The notes beneath the pieces are model-generated. The model worked only from the letters and a program-made list of their open reading frames with translations. It was not told the DNA's origin and searched no databases. Of a DNA stretch of 64,000 nt, positions 1 through 8,933 are shown in pieces. Location of the stretch: contig NZ_FNXF01000010.1 of assembly GCF_900108485.1 (NCBI RefSeq), positions 62,001 to 126,000 on the forward strand, written 5' to 3'. A program made the position numbers and the translations under genes. This DNA is from Rheinheimera pacifica (GTDB lineage Bacteria > Pseudomonadota > Gammaproteobacteria > Enterobacterales > Alteromonadaceae). Numbering within the stretch: the stretch's first letter is position 1; each line of letters starts with the position of its first letter.

Positions 1-1001
1 AACTGCAATTACAACAACAGGCCAGCCATTGGCAATTATTACTGCAGCCGGTTAAAACCTCTGCCAGTGTAATAATAACGCCGGAGGCACTTAGCAGGAC
101 GTTGCAGTTTAATACAGACAGCAACGCCACTGCTGCAAAAACGCCGGCAAGCACAGTACAGACGCCGCAAACACCAAATACACAACAACTGGTACAGCAG
201 GCATGGCGACACTTGCTGCCGCTTATGCCGGTGCAGGCAGATACCCTTGCCAGCCTGCCAGAGCTGCCACCAGCGGTGCAGCAAATTTTGCAACTGGTGC
301 GGCAAAGCCAGCCAGCGGCAGATAAAGTGCCGTCGCCACAGCAACTGATAAGCCAGCTGAACAGCCTGCTACAATTTCAACCGCTGCAGCCTTCTGCTAC
401 GGCTCAAACCAGTGGCGGTGCGCTGGCCGCAGCGATACAGTTACTGCTTGGCCATTTATTGCAAAAACCACTTGCGGCAGCAACACAACCGGCAAATAAG
501 CCACTGGCACAACTGATCAGCCAGTTGGAGCCAGGCCAGGCCAGCAGTTTGCTGCGCCAACTGGCTGGCCATAGCAGCACGCTGCAACAAAGCCAATTGG
601 CCACGCTGGATAGCAACAATGCGCAAACGCAACAGCTATTACTGCAATTACCGATGCAACAAGGCAGCCAGAGTGTGTTTAGCCAGTTGTTACTGGAACA
701 ACGCGAAGCAGATGGCAAGCACAATGGCGAAAAACAAACCCTGTGGCAGCTGACAATGAAGTTTGATTTAAAGCAGCTGGGCCAGCTGATGGTGGTAGCA
801 AAATTACAGCAACAACAATTGCAACTGCAGTTTTATACTGACGAAATGCAGGCTAAATTGCAGGCTGATCGCTTTTTACCTTTGCTCAGTGACCGTTGTA
901 AAGCACAGGGGTTAGAAGTAACGCAGGCAGAGTGTACGCTGGGTAAAATCCCCGACACCATCTTGCCCCGTGCCAACAGCCTGCTGGCAATTAAAGTATA
1001 A
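1..1001 (+). CDS. FliK-like flagellar hook-length control C-terminal domain protein (5' end outside window)
   Basis: The reading frame is open from the first bases of the window (frame of position 3), with plausible coding sequence upstream of the TTG at 102. That TTG is therefore very unlikely to be the start, and the gene begins before the window. The visible protein is Gln/Leu/Ala-rich. Its last ~90 residues (motif QLGQLMVVAKL, then a Gln-rich strand, ending LLAIKV) resemble the FliK C-terminal fold. It is followed after 9 bases by the FhlB gene, a pairing known in gammaproteobacteria. The true FliK of the export operon is the separate gene at 20875-22650, so this is a paralogue whose substrate-switching role is unproven. 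FliK-like assignment is moderate. Confidence 0.65.
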   Translation, partial: LQLQQQASHWQLLLQPVKTSASVIITPEALSRTLQFNTDSNATAAKTPASTVQTPQTPNTQQLVQQAWRHLLPLMPVQADTLASLPELPPAVQQILQLVRQSQPAADKVPSPQQLISQLNSLLQFQPLQPSATAQTSGGALAAAIQLLLGHLLQKPLAAATQPANKPLAQLISQLEPGQASSLLRQLAGHSSTLQQSQLATLDSNNAQTQQLLLQLPMQQGSQSVFSQLLLEQREADGKHNGEKQTLWQLTMKFDLKQLGQLMVVAKLQQQQLQLQFYTDEMQAKLQADRFLPLLSDRCKAQGLEVTQAECTLGKIPDTILPRANSLLAIKV

Positions 1002-1010
1002 GGAGTTTGA

Positions 1011-1325
1011 GTGACAAACGATGACAGTAAAACCCGGCGCAGCGCTACCGCTCTGCAATATGAAGGCAAACAGGCGCCTACAGTAACGGCGCAGGGGCAT
1101 GCAGAGCTGGCAGATGAGATCGTTGCGCTGGCGCGTGAACACGGCGTGTTAATTCATCAGGATGAAGAACTAAGTAAACTGCTGACTAAGTTGGAACTGG
1201 GTGAGCAAATTCCGCAGCAACTTTATATTGTTATTGCGGAGCTGATTGCGTTTTCGTATGTGCTGCAGGGCAAGTTTCCGGAAAACTGGCATAATATTCA
1301 CCAGCGTATAGATATTAAAAGCTGA
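1011..1325 (+). CDS. fhlB: FhlB, stand-alone FlhB C-terminal domain protein
   Basis: A 104-residue protein with a GTG start and an AAGGAG-like ribosome binding site just upstream (ATAAGGAGTTTGAGTG). From residue ~13 it aligns by eye with the cytoplasmic domain of FlhB in this same window: SATALQYEGKQAPTVTAQG against YAVALKYEQGKFRAPIVVAKG. It begins right after where the autocleaved NPTH would lie, and it has no NPTH and no membrane segments. FhlB proteins can partly replace the cleaved FlhB C-terminal domain in export switching (known from the family). The gene is convergent with the DUF2802 gene. Confidence 0.8.
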   Translation: MTNDDSKTRRSATALQYEGKQAPTVTAQGHAELADEIVALAREHGVLIHQDEELSKLLTKLELGEQIPQQLYIVIAELIAFSYVLQGKFPENWHNIHQRIDIKS

Positions 1326-1338
1326 GCTTAAATTAACG

Positions 1339-1770
1339 CTATTTTTTTGCCTGATGCAGGTTGTACAACAGTTCAGCTTCGGCCCGCGGCAGTTCACATT
1401 CGCGGATAATTTCGTCTAAATCGGCCCCCAGCTGTACCATTTTCATCGCCCGGCTGTATATTTTTGACTCGGGATCGGTCAGCTCCAGTGCTTGCTGTTT
1501 ATCAGCCAGCGCCTGCAGCTGCTGATTAACACCGCCTATATTAGCGTCTAACTGCAACACTCGTTGGCCAACCCCGATAACACCGGCTCTTAGTTCTTCC
1601 AATTCGTGCCGGGTTTGCAACAGCTGCTGTGCTTTAAAGTCAAGCTGTTGCTCCAGTTGCTGTAATTGCTGCTGCCAGTTGCGTTGTATGCGCCCCAGCC
1701 ACCAGACAGCGATAAGCACAAGCGCTGCCAGCAGCAGTATGACAGCAATAGCAAACACCGGTAACGTCAT
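1339..1770 (-). CDS. DUF2802 membrane-anchored coiled-coil protein
   Basis: Small protein with one N-terminal membrane segment (about residues 3-26, Leu/Ala/Val-rich, ending VWWLG). A Gln/Leu-rich coiled coil follows (about 30-100), then a conserved tail with KIYSRAMKMVQLGAD and a helix resembling the DUF2802 signature (EIIRECELPRAEAELL). I chose the ATG at 1770, one base after the cheW stop. An in-frame start at 1806 would overlap cheW by 35 bases and add 12 residues. It is the last gene of the chemotaxis operon, in the same position as in Pseudomonas. Molecular function is unknown. Confidence 0.8.
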   Translation of the reverse strand: MTLPVFAIAVILLLAALVLIAVWWLGRIQRNWQQQLQQLEQQLDFKAQQLLQTRHELEELRAGVIGVGQRVLQLDANIGGVNQQLQALADKQQALELTDPESKIYSRAMKMVQLGADLDEIIRECELPRAEAELLYNLHQAKK

Positions 1771-1771
1771 A

Positions 1772-2266
1772 TCAGATAGCGCCGATCTCTTCCCACTCTT
1801 CGTCACTGAGCAGCTTATTTAAATCGACCAGGATCAGTAATTCACCTTCACGGTTAGATACGCCCTGAATAAAACGGGCACTTTCTTCTGTGCCTACATT
1901 TGGTGCGGTATCCACTTCAGACTGCTTCAGATAAACCACTTCAGCCACGCTATCGACCAGAATACCAATAACCTGCTTTTCTGCCTCAATGATAACAATA
2001 CGGCTATTGTCTGTTATGTCGGCGGGCTCCAGGCCAAAACGGGTGCGGGTATCAATAACCGTTACCACATTACCGCGCAGGTTAATGATACCTAAAACGT
2101 AATCCGGCGAGCCCGGTACCGGAGCAATTTCGGTATAACGCAGCACTTCCTGCACCTGCATCACATTGATACCGTAGGTTTCTTCCTGCAGTTTAAACGT
2201 TACCCATTGCAACACGATATCAGCTGAATCGGTTTTCTTTACCGACTGCTTGGTTAAATTGCTCAT
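1772..2266 (-). CDS. cheW: Chemotaxis adaptor CheW
   Basis: 164 residues forming a single CheW domain (about 18-160). Recognisable elements are YGINVMQVQEVLRYTEIAPVPG, then YVLGIINLRGNVVTVIDTR, and the C-terminal GVSNREGELLILVDLNKLL. CheW couples chemoreceptors to the kinase CheA in the polar array. It lies 30 bases after parP and directly before the DUF2802 gene, as in Pseudomonas cluster I. The ribosome binding site AGGAG lies 6-7 bases before the ATG. Confidence 0.95.
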   Translation of the reverse strand: MSNLTKQSVKKTDSADIVLQWVTFKLQEETYGINVMQVQEVLRYTEIAPVPGSPDYVLGIINLRGNVVTVIDTRTRFGLEPADITDNSRIVIIEAEKQVIGILVDSVAEVVYLKQSEVDTAPNVGTEESARFIQGVSNREGELLILVDLNKLLSDEEWEEIGAI

Positions 2267-2296
2267 GCACAGCTCCTGTATAAATCCTTTGTCTGA

Positions 2297-3109
2297 TTAT
2301 GCACTGATATCCAGACCACGGTTCAATAAATCAATCATAGCGTCCACATCCAGCAGTACACACATATGCTTTTTGATAAGGCCTGCCATCCAGGGCCGCT
2401 TACCTTCGGCTTCACGCCATTTTACGTCATCCTGCTCCAGCACATAGGTATTTACCAATGTTTCGCAACACAGGCCCCAGTTACTGTTGCCAAGCATAAT
2501 AACATATTGATAGTTTAGCTTTTGCTGCAAACTCTGATCATATTTTTCTGGCATAACCCAGCGTGCGGTATCGACAATACTAATTTTCTGTTCGCGATAC
2601 AACATCACGCCTTTGAACCACTGTGGTTTGCCGATCAGGCTGTTTATGCTGCCAATCTGATGAATACCACCCAACTCTTTAAGCGGCACTGCCACTTTTA
2701 AACCCGCAACATCAAAAAACAATGCCTGAAACCGGCCCTGACGGTAATCTTTTGCCGGTGCCGCTGTTACTACAGGTGGCGCAGGCGGTGTTGATTGCGC
2801 AACAGTAATACGTTCTGATACCGGTACTGCCCGCTGTTGCAGTGCCTGGGCCGCTTCTGCCTCGGCGAATTTTGCTTTTAGGGCCGCCATGGCATTGGTT
2901 TCTACGGCAGGTGGGGTAACTACTTTCGTTTCAGTTACTGTTTCAGCAACCACTTCAGTCACTACAGCTTGTGCCAGCAACTCATTTAGCTGTTGCTTTT
3001 TTTGCTCAGCTATCGCCACTTCTGCTGTGGGTGCTGCAGGCTCTTCTTCGGTTAACAGCGCTGATAAGTAGTGCTGCATAACCTTCTGACTGGCGATTAA
3101 ATTACTCAT
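2297..3109 (-). CDS. parP: CheW-domain protein ParP (array localisation)
   Basis: 270 residues. The N-terminal ~120 are low-complexity and Ala/Val/Glu/Thr-rich, with a conserved start (IASQKVMQHYLSALL). The C-terminal ~140 form a CheW-like domain, with RFQALFFDVAGLKVAVPLKELGG and WFKGVMLYREQKISIVDTARW. The gene lies between the ParA-like parC and cheW, the position of ParP in Vibrio and Pseudomonas. There ParP ties CheA and receptors to the ParC landmark at the pole (established for Vibrio). The assignment rests on context plus the degenerate CheW fold. Confidence 0.85.
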   Translation of the reverse strand: MSNLIASQKVMQHYLSALLTEEEPAAPTAEVAIAEQKKQQLNELLAQAVVTEVVAETVTETKVVTPPAVETNAMAALKAKFAEAEAAQALQQRAVPVSERITVAQSTPPAPPVVTAAPAKDYRQGRFQALFFDVAGLKVAVPLKELGGIHQIGSINSLIGKPQWFKGVMLYREQKISIVDTARWVMPEKYDQSLQQKLNYQYVIMLGNSNWGLCCETLVNTYVLEQDDVKWREAEGKRPWMAGLIKKHMCVLLDVDAMIDLLNRGLDISA

Positions 3110-3112
3110 GCC

Positions 3113-3889
3113 TTACTCCGCTGCCAGTTGCAGTAAATACGTCAGCAGGGTGTTGTAGGCAAAAACGCCCCGGCTACCCGGCGCATGCACATTCGGCGGT
3201 GTTAATGCCAGGCTGGCGTCACGAAACTTGGTGTCTACCGGTATCACCGCAGACCAGACCTTTTCCTGATATTTGTTTTTCAGCTCTTTATAGGCTTCCA
3301 ACGACGCCTTGGTACGCTTGTCATACATCGTAGCAATGATGGTAAAGGCATAATCTTTTTTCTGCGATGTACACATTAGTGCCATGGTAGCGATCATCCG
3401 CTCCAGACCTTTTAATGCCAGAAACTCTGTTTGTACCGGGATCAGAATACGGTCACTGGCAGCAATCGCATTCACCATCAGCACGCCCATTACCGGTGGG
3501 CAGTCAATCAGCACATAATCATATTCTGTTTTAATTTTATGCAGTGCCTTTTTCAGCATCAGGCCCATGCCACCTTTATTGCCTAACGAGCGATCCAGTG
3601 TGGCCAACGCCATAGATGAGGGTAAAATATCCAGATTAGCCACACCACTTGGGCATAATGACTGCAGAATTTCTTCGCTGGTAATGTCTTTACCACGGAT
3701 AAAAATGTCGTATACGCTGACTTCCAGCTCTTCTGCGTCAATACCAAAATAATAGGTCAGGGACGCATGCGGATCAGTGTCTACCAGCAAGACTTTATAG
3801 CCACGCTCTGCCAGTAAACCGCCCAGCGTTACTGTAGTGGTGGTTTTGCCCACCCCGCCTTTCTGATTCGCTACTGTCCAAATTACCAC
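3113..3889 (-). CDS. parC: ParA-like ATPase ParC (polar positioning of chemotaxis arrays)
   Basis: ParA/MinD-type ATPase. The deviant Walker A motif KGGVGKTTT lies about 10 residues from the chosen start, and the Walker B region reads YVLIDCPPVMG. The GTG at 3889 overlaps the motD stop by a few bases, has AGGA upstream, and gives the usual family N-terminus (VIWTVANQKGG). An ATG at 3922 and an ATG-led frame from 3991 are alternatives. The setting among chemotaxis genes, with ParP downstream, points to ParC rather than a chromosome or plasmid partition ATPase. ParC-type proteins move chemotaxis arrays to the cell poles. Confidence 0.88.
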   Translation of the reverse strand: MVIWTVANQKGGVGKTTTTVTLGGLLAERGYKVLLVDTDPHASLTYYFGIDAEELEVSVYDIFIRGKDITSEEILQSLCPSGVANLDILPSSMALATLDRSLGNKGGMGLMLKKALHKIKTEYDYVLIDCPPVMGVLMVNAIAASDRILIPVQTEFLALKGLERMIATMALMCTSQKKDYAFTIIATMYDKRTKASLEAYKELKNKYQEKVWSAVIPVDTKFRDASLALTPPNVHAPGSRGVFAYNTLLTYLLQLAAE

Positions 3890-3890
3890 T

Positions 3891-4880
3891 TCAGGGTTCC
3901 TGTTGTTCTGGAGGTTTTGCATCCGGGTTATCCTGGCGCGTGGTAATACGAATACCGCCGCCTGGCAGGGCAATAACACGAATGCTGCCATCGTCCTGGG
4001 TTATCTGCTCAAGTTGCGGCTGCAAGCCCTCGGCACCGGCGTTATCAGCAGGCTCTGGCTGGGCTGGCGCAGTTTCTTCCGGCTGATACCCATAGCGGGA
4101 AATTGCAATCACCACTTTACGGTTTGCCGCCCGCCCTTGTTCCGTGTCATTCGGGCCAAACGGGTAATACTGGCCAAAACCTTCTATGGCAAGGCGCTGT
4201 GGTGCTGTTCCGGCGCGTTCTAAAATTCGTAACACCGAGGTAGCGCGACTCACCGATAACTCCCAATTTGACGAAAACAGTTCATTGTTAATCGGCAAGT
4301 TGTCAGTATAACCCCGCACCCGGATAAAATTGCTGATGGGATTAATAATCCGGGTAATTTCAGTTAGCAGCGTTTGCGCCGAACTGGTTGCTGTAGCGCT
4401 GCCACTGGCAAATAACAGGCCGCTGTTAAGCTCAATAGTCAGCCAGTTTTCATCCTGTTCTATTTTGGCCAGACCTTGTTCCAGCAAATTAGCCAAAGCT
4501 TTTGTCAGTTGTTGCTCAACTGCTTGTAACGGGCTGCCCAGCCGGGTTTCACTGATTTCTGATAATCTTTTGGCATCGGCCACTAAACTGGGGCCTTTTG
4601 CCTCCTCCAGTGAGGTGCCATACAAATCCAACTCACTTTGCGGCACGGCATGGGTTAATACTGACTGCCCCTGTACGCCGGTATTTTGCTGCTCTGGTTT
4701 TTCAAACATCCGGGTAAGGCTATCAGCCAGTACACTGTATTGCTCTTCTTTCACTATCGACATGGCATACAGCACAACAAAAAGCGCAAACATCAGCGTC
4801 ATATAATCAGCGTATGACACCAGCCAGCGATCTAACTGCTCTGGCTCTACCTGTGTGTGCTTCTGTTTATGCCGGTACAT
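3891..4880 (-). CDS. motD: Flagellar motor stator protein MotD (MotB/OmpA family)
   Basis: 329 residues. One membrane segment lies at about residues 27-48, starting SYADYMTLMFALFVVLYAMS. Asp25 in SYADY is the ion-carrying residue of MotB-type stators. A periplasmic OmpA/MotB peptidoglycan-binding domain follows (about 175-280), with RVRGYTDNLPI and NRKVVIAI. The C-terminal tail is Pro/Glu/Gln-rich. MotD pairs with MotC, encoded 5 bases upstream. The location between cheB and parC matches motCD of Pseudomonas, where it is a second stator set. The coupling ion cannot be told from sequence alone. Confidence 0.92.
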   Translation of the reverse strand: MYRHKQKHTQVEPEQLDRWLVSYADYMTLMFALFVVLYAMSIVKEEQYSVLADSLTRMFEKPEQQNTGVQGQSVLTHAVPQSELDLYGTSLEEAKGPSLVADAKRLSEISETRLGSPLQAVEQQLTKALANLLEQGLAKIEQDENWLTIELNSGLLFASGSATATSSAQTLLTEITRIINPISNFIRVRGYTDNLPINNELFSSNWELSVSRATSVLRILERAGTAPQRLAIEGFGQYYPFGPNDTEQGRAANRKVVIAISRYGYQPEETAPAQPEPADNAGAEGLQPQLEQITQDDGSIRVIALPGGGIRITTRQDNPDAKPPEQQEP

Positions 4881-4885
4881 CGGTG

Positions 4886-5629
4886 TTAACCCGGATGGTA
4901 AGCGGCCAGCTTACGCTCGATATTGCGCGGATTTTCGCCATGAGCGATAGACACCAGACCTTCAATAATCAGTTCATGGTACAAAGTACGTTGCTGTACC
5001 AGACTTTTCAGCTTATTACCCACCGGAATAAACACCAGATTCGCAAAACCAACGCCATAAATGGTGGCAACAAATGCAGTGGCAATACCCTGGCCTAATA
5101 ACTGCGGTTCAGAGATATTTGACATGGCCTGAATAAGACCCAGCACAGCGCCGACAATACCTATGGTCGGGCTGTAGCCGCCCATAGCATCAAATATACG
5201 GGCACCACGCAGCAACCTTTCACGCTCAAGTGTCAGTTCTGCATCCAGTGTATCCTGCAAAGCTTTGGGGTCAACGCCATCTACCAGTAAATTCAGGCCG
5301 CGGTGTAAAAACGCATCGTGCTCTGCCAGAGCATCCTGCTCCAACGCCAGAAAACCGCTCCCCCGGGCTGCGCTGCCCCACTGCACTATACGCTGTGCTG
5401 TCTGTTCCAGCGGCATTTGCGCCGGGCGGATCACCCAGGGTAATATTTTTAAACCCAGTTTAAATTGCGACATAGGGGTTTGCAGCATTACCGCCCCCAC
5501 AGTACCGCCAAACACGATAAGAAAGGCAGGGAAATGCAATAACGTAGCCAGACTGCCACCTTCAATGACAAAACCACCGGCCACGGCAATAACTGCCAGA
5601 AAAAAACCGCTGATGGCCAGCTTATCCAT
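4886..5629 (-). CDS. motC: Flagellar motor stator protein MotC (MotA family)
   Basis: 247 residues with the MotA pattern: two N-terminal membrane helices (start [20 protein letters not shown], then [17 protein letters not shown]). A cytoplasmic loop follows that should touch FliG, and then two further helices, including [20 protein letters not shown]. It forms the stator channel with MotD. Its start overlaps the end of cheB by 8 bases, which implies translational coupling. Stator genes inside a che operon are typical of Pseudomonas-like polar flagellates. Confidence 0.93.
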   Translation of the reverse strand: MDKLAISGFFLAVIAVAGGFVIEGGSLATLLHFPAFLIVFGGTVGAVMLQTPMSQFKLGLKILPWVIRPAQMPLEQTAQRIVQWGSAARGSGFLALEQDALAEHDAFLHRGLNLLVDGVDPKALQDTLDAELTLERERLLRGARIFDAMGGYSPTIGIVGAVLGLIQAMSNISEPQLLGQGIATAFVATIYGVGFANLVFIPVGNKLKSLVQQRTLYHELIIEGLVSIAHGENPRNIERKLAAYHPG

Positions 5630-6770
5630 GTTTTAGTTCCGTGATCAACCGTGCGGCAACTTCATTCAGGCTGACTTCCTCATCCATCAGGCCTGCCGCG
5701 GCTATAGCCTGTGGCATACCATAAACCACACAGCTGGCTTCATCCTGCGCCCAAATACGGGCACCTTGTTGTTTAAGCAGCCTTGCACCTTCACGGCCAT
5801 CAGCTCCCATGCCGGTAAGCACAATGGCCAGCACTTTATCACTGAATACTTTAGCGGCTGTCGCAAAGGTAATATCAACACTGGGTTTAAATGTTATGCG
5901 TGGCGAGTCGTCTTCTTTAATCCGCAACCTGCAGGAACTGTCATTGCCTTCAAGCAGCATTTGTTTGCCACCAGGGGCCAGGTAAGCCACGCCGGGGCGC
6001 AGCACATCGTTGTCTTGTGCTTCGCGCACTTCGATTTTTGACAGCGAATTTAGCCGCTGGGCAAAAGCACCGGTAAAGGCTGCAGGCATATGCTGGATCA
6101 GCACTATCGGTAATGGAAAATCAGCCGGTAACGCAGTGATAATACGTTGCAGGGCCACCGGCCCACCGGTAGAGGTACCAATTGCAACCAGCTTATAGCT
6201 TTTACCACTGGCCTGAAAAGCCCCGCGCGGGCTCACTCTTTCATTTAACTTAGGCCGCTCAAAGCTGCTGCGGGTTAATGCCGGGCGCTCTGACAATCTG
6301 CTGCTGTCGCTGGCAGCGGGTGCCGGGCGTGAAGCCAGCGGCGTGTTGCTAAACGTCTGGCGCCCCAGCGTACGCTTACGGGCTACCGCTTTTACTCTGT
6401 CACGCAGTAGCTGGCCGGCTTCGTCTTTGTCGCGGGCGATGTCTTCAAATTTTTTCGGCAGAAAGTCAACGGCACCCGCTTCAAGCGCATCAAAGGTCGC
6501 CTTGGCGCCTTCATGGGTCAGTGAGGAAAACATCAGAATGGGAATACGCTGCTGCTGCATTATTTCACGCACGGCAGAAATACCGTCTAACACCGGCATT
6601 TCTACGTCCATCGTAATCACATCAGGCTTTAGCGCTAAAGCTTTATCAACGGCTTCCCTGCCGTTGTTGGCGGTGTCAATAACGTCGATGTCGCCATCCT
6701 TCGCCAGAATTTCTGTTAACCGGCGGCGGAAAAAGCTCGAGTCATCAACTACTAACACCCTAATTGCCAT
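5622..6770 (-). CDS. cheB: Chemotaxis protein-glutamate methylesterase CheB
   Basis: 382 residues. The N-terminal receiver domain has acidic pair Asp9/Asp10 and phospho-acceptor Asp55 in ITMDVEMP. A Ser/Pro/Arg-rich linker follows (about 135-190). The C-terminal methylesterase has Ser200 in the GTSTGG nucleophile motif, His227 in IQHMP, and the LTGMGADG segment carrying the catalytic Asp. It removes methyl groups from receptors, opposing CheR (61185-62018). It lies 12 bases after cheA. Confidence 0.97.
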   Translation of the reverse strand: MAIRVLVVDDSSFFRRRLTEILAKDGDIDVIDTANNGREAVDKALALKPDVITMDVEMPVLDGISAVREIMQQQRIPILMFSSLTHEGAKATFDALEAGAVDFLPKKFEDIARDKDEAGQLLRDRVKAVARKRTLGRQTFSNTPLASRPAPAASDSSRLSERPALTRSSFERPKLNERVSPRGAFQASGKSYKLVAIGTSTGGPVALQRIITALPADFPLPIVLIQHMPAAFTGAFAQRLNSLSKIEVREAQDNDVLRPGVAYLAPGGKQMLLEGNDSSCRLRIKEDDSPRITFKPSVDITFATAAKVFSDKVLAIVLTGMGADGREGARLLKQQGARIWAQDEASCVVYGMPQAIAAAGLMDEEVSLNEVAARLITELKHG

Positions 6771-6782
6771 AGGTTTCTCTCT

Positions 6783-8918
6783 TTAGGCGGTTATTTTATT
6801 GAAGCGATCAAACTTAATTTTTGATTTCTTCGCATAGTGCTTCAGCAAGTTTGGTACATCCAGAATAAGCGCTATACCACCATCAGAAGTAATAGTAGCG
6901 CCTGCCATACCCGGTGTGCCCTGCAGTAGCGCATCCAGAGGTTTTATAACGACTTCCTCCTGACCTATCAGAGAATCCACAACAAAACCAACCTGTTGAG
7001 TACCAATTTGCACTATTACCACATGGCCCTGCTCGCGGCGGCGTTTTTTATCAGAACCTTTAACCAGCCAGTGCTCAAGGAAAAACAGCGGAATGGCTTT
7101 GTTACGTACCACTACTGTCAACTGGCCATCTACCACATTGGTTTTATTCAGATCCAGATGGAAAATTTCACTTACCCCGGCCAATGGCAGAGCAAAAGTC
7201 TGTTTACCAACTATTACCATCAGTGTTGGTAAAATCGCCAGTGTCAGCGGTACCTTAATCTCAAGTAAGGTACCCTCACCCATTTTGGAATGGATATGCA
7301 CAGTACCGTTGAGCTGAGTGATTTTTGTTTTTACTACATCCATGCCGACACCGCGGCCGGAGATATCTGAAATTTGTTCTTTGGTCGAGAATCCCGGTGC
7401 AAAAATCAGGTTAAAGGCTTCGGTGTCTGACATCCGTGCTGCGGCATCAACATCGAGAATACCGCGTTTTATTGCGATACCTTTTAGTTTTTCCGGGTCC
7501 ATACCGGCGCCATCATCATGAATGGTCAATAAAATATGGTCGCCGGCCTGTGCCGCTGCCAGTTTTACGATACCTGTACGTTTTTTACCGGCTTTTTGCC
7601 GCACATCCGGCAACTCTATACCGTGGTCAACCGAGTTACGCACCAAGTGCACCAATGGATCTGCCAGTGCTTCAACCAGGTTTTTATCCAGATCGGTGTC
7701 TTCACCTTCCAGCACCAGTTCAATGTCTTTTTGCAGTGAGCGGGCCAAATCACGTACCACGCGCGGAAAACGGCCAAATACTTTCTTAATGGGCTGCATC
7801 CGGGTTTTCATTACCGCGCCCTGAATATCGGCAGTAACAACATCCAGGTTAGAGATGGCTTTGCTCATTTCCTCGTTTTGCACCGTGCCGGACAAGCTCA
7901 CCAGACGGTTACGTACCAATACCAGCTCACCGACCATATTCATAATCTGGTCGAGCCGTTTGGTATCTACCCGTACTGTCGTTTCCGCCTGCGCAGCCTG
8001 TTGCTGCGCCGCCGCTTTATCAGGTGAGGGTGTTGCAGCAGCTTTTGCTTCCTCAGGCTTAGCGGGTGATGAAGCCTGGCTTACTGCGGCAGCTTTTGCT
8101 TCTACTGCAACCGGAGCTTTACCCTTACCGTGCAGTTGATCAAGCAGAGCTTCAAACTCAGCGTCGTCTATTTCGTCGCCCGCTTTTGTATTGTTTGCCG
8201 GGGCTGCAGGCACTTTTTCAGACTTGGCAGTAGCAGTATCAGGAACAAAGGAGCCCTTACCATGCAGCTGATCAAGAATAGCTTCAAATTCATCGTCTGT
8301 AATGTCATCACCGGCATTGGCACCGGCTGCGGGTGCTGGCACAGGTTCAGGTGCCGGAGCTGCTGTGGCTGAGCCTTTCTTGCCATGCAGCTCATCCATC
8401 ATCCGTTCAAATTCTTCTTCAGTGATTTCATCCACTGTACCGCTGCTCTGTGTGGCATCGGCAACAACCACAGGTTCAGGCTTTGCCACAGGCGCAGCTT
8501 TTACCACCGGCGCAGGATTAGAGGCAGATTCTGGCTCGCTATAATGATGCAAAGCCTCGAGCACTGCAGCAGAGGCTGGCGTTAACGGTTGGCGGTTTTG
8601 CACTTCAACAAACATCGCGTTGATGCTGTCAAGCGACTGAAGGATAACGTCCATCAACTCCGGAGTAACACGGCGCTTGCCGGTACGCAGTATATCAAAC
8701 ACGTTTTCCGCACCATGGCAGGCATCAACCAGTTCGGTTAGGGACAGAAAACCGGCGCCGCCTTTTACGGTATGAAAGCCACGGAAAATTGCATTGAGCA
8801 AATTGGCGTCGTCAGGATTATTCTCCAGTTCTACCAGCTGTTCCTGCAATAGTTCGAGGATTTCACCGGCTTCAACCAGGAAGTCCTGCAGTATATCCTC
8901 ATCCATATCAAAGCTCAT
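6783..8918 (-). CDS. cheA: Chemotaxis histidine kinase CheA with LID repeats
   Basis: 711 residues. An HPt domain (1-110) carries His49 in FHTVKGGAGFL. A long Ala/Pro/Glu linker (about 125-310) contains three copies of an acidic motif ending LHGK. The P3 dimerisation helices start near 313 (VDTKRLDQIMNMVGELVLVRN). The ATPase has VEALADPLVHLVRNSVDHG and DISGRGVGMDVV, and a CheW-like P5 domain completes the protein. A classical CheY-binding P2 domain is not obvious; the linker holds the repeats instead. In Vibrio the matching LID region interacts with ParP and keeps CheA at the pole. CheA phosphorylates CheY and CheB. Confidence 0.97.
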   Translation of the reverse strand: MSFDMDEDILQDFLVEAGEILELLQEQLVELENNPDDANLLNAIFRGFHTVKGGAGFLSLTELVDACHGAENVFDILRTGKRRVTPELMDVILQSLDSINAMFVEVQNRQPLTPASAAVLEALHHYSEPESASNPAPVVKAAPVAKPEPVVVADATQSSGTVDEITEEEFERMMDELHGKKGSATAAPAPEPVPAPAAGANAGDDITDDEFEAILDQLHGKGSFVPDTATAKSEKVPAAPANNTKAGDEIDDAEFEALLDQLHGKGKAPVAVEAKAAAVSQASSPAKPEEAKAAATPSPDKAAAQQQAAQAETTVRVDTKRLDQIMNMVGELVLVRNRLVSLSGTVQNEEMSKAISNLDVVTADIQGAVMKTRMQPIKKVFGRFPRVVRDLARSLQKDIELVLEGEDTDLDKNLVEALADPLVHLVRNSVDHGIELPDVRQKAGKKRTGIVKLAAAQAGDHILLTIHDDGAGMDPEKLKGIAIKRGILDVDAAARMSDTEAFNLIFAPGFSTKEQISDISGRGVGMDVVKTKITQLNGTVHIHSKMGEGTLLEIKVPLTLAILPTLMVIVGKQTFALPLAGVSEIFHLDLNKTNVVDGQLTVVVRNKAIPLFFLEHWLVKGSDKKRRREQGHVVIVQIGTQQVGFVVDSLIGQEEVVIKPLDALLQGTPGMAGATITSDGGIALILDVPNLLKHYAKKSKIKFDRFNKITA
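8121..8432 (-). repeat. Three-fold LHGK motif repeat in the CheA linker (LID-type region)
   Basis: Three copies within CheA at residues about 163-182, 204-222 and 248-266. They read DEITEEEFERMMDELHGKKG, DDITDDEFEAILDQLHGKG and DEIDDAEFEALLDQLHGKG. They are separated by ~20-25 residues of Ala/Pro-rich sequence. The conserved core is two acidic residues, Ile, acidic residues, E-F-E, two hydrophobics, D, x, LHGK. Confidence 0.9.
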
Positions 8919-8933
8919 GCAAAGACACCTCTG

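Noticed and set aside
3113-3889. ParA homologue as a plasmid or chromosome partition system.
   Set aside because: No parB or parS is nearby and the gene sits between motD and a CheW-domain gene, the known place of ParC. The ParB-like motif at 39.3 kb is in an unrelated glycosylation context.
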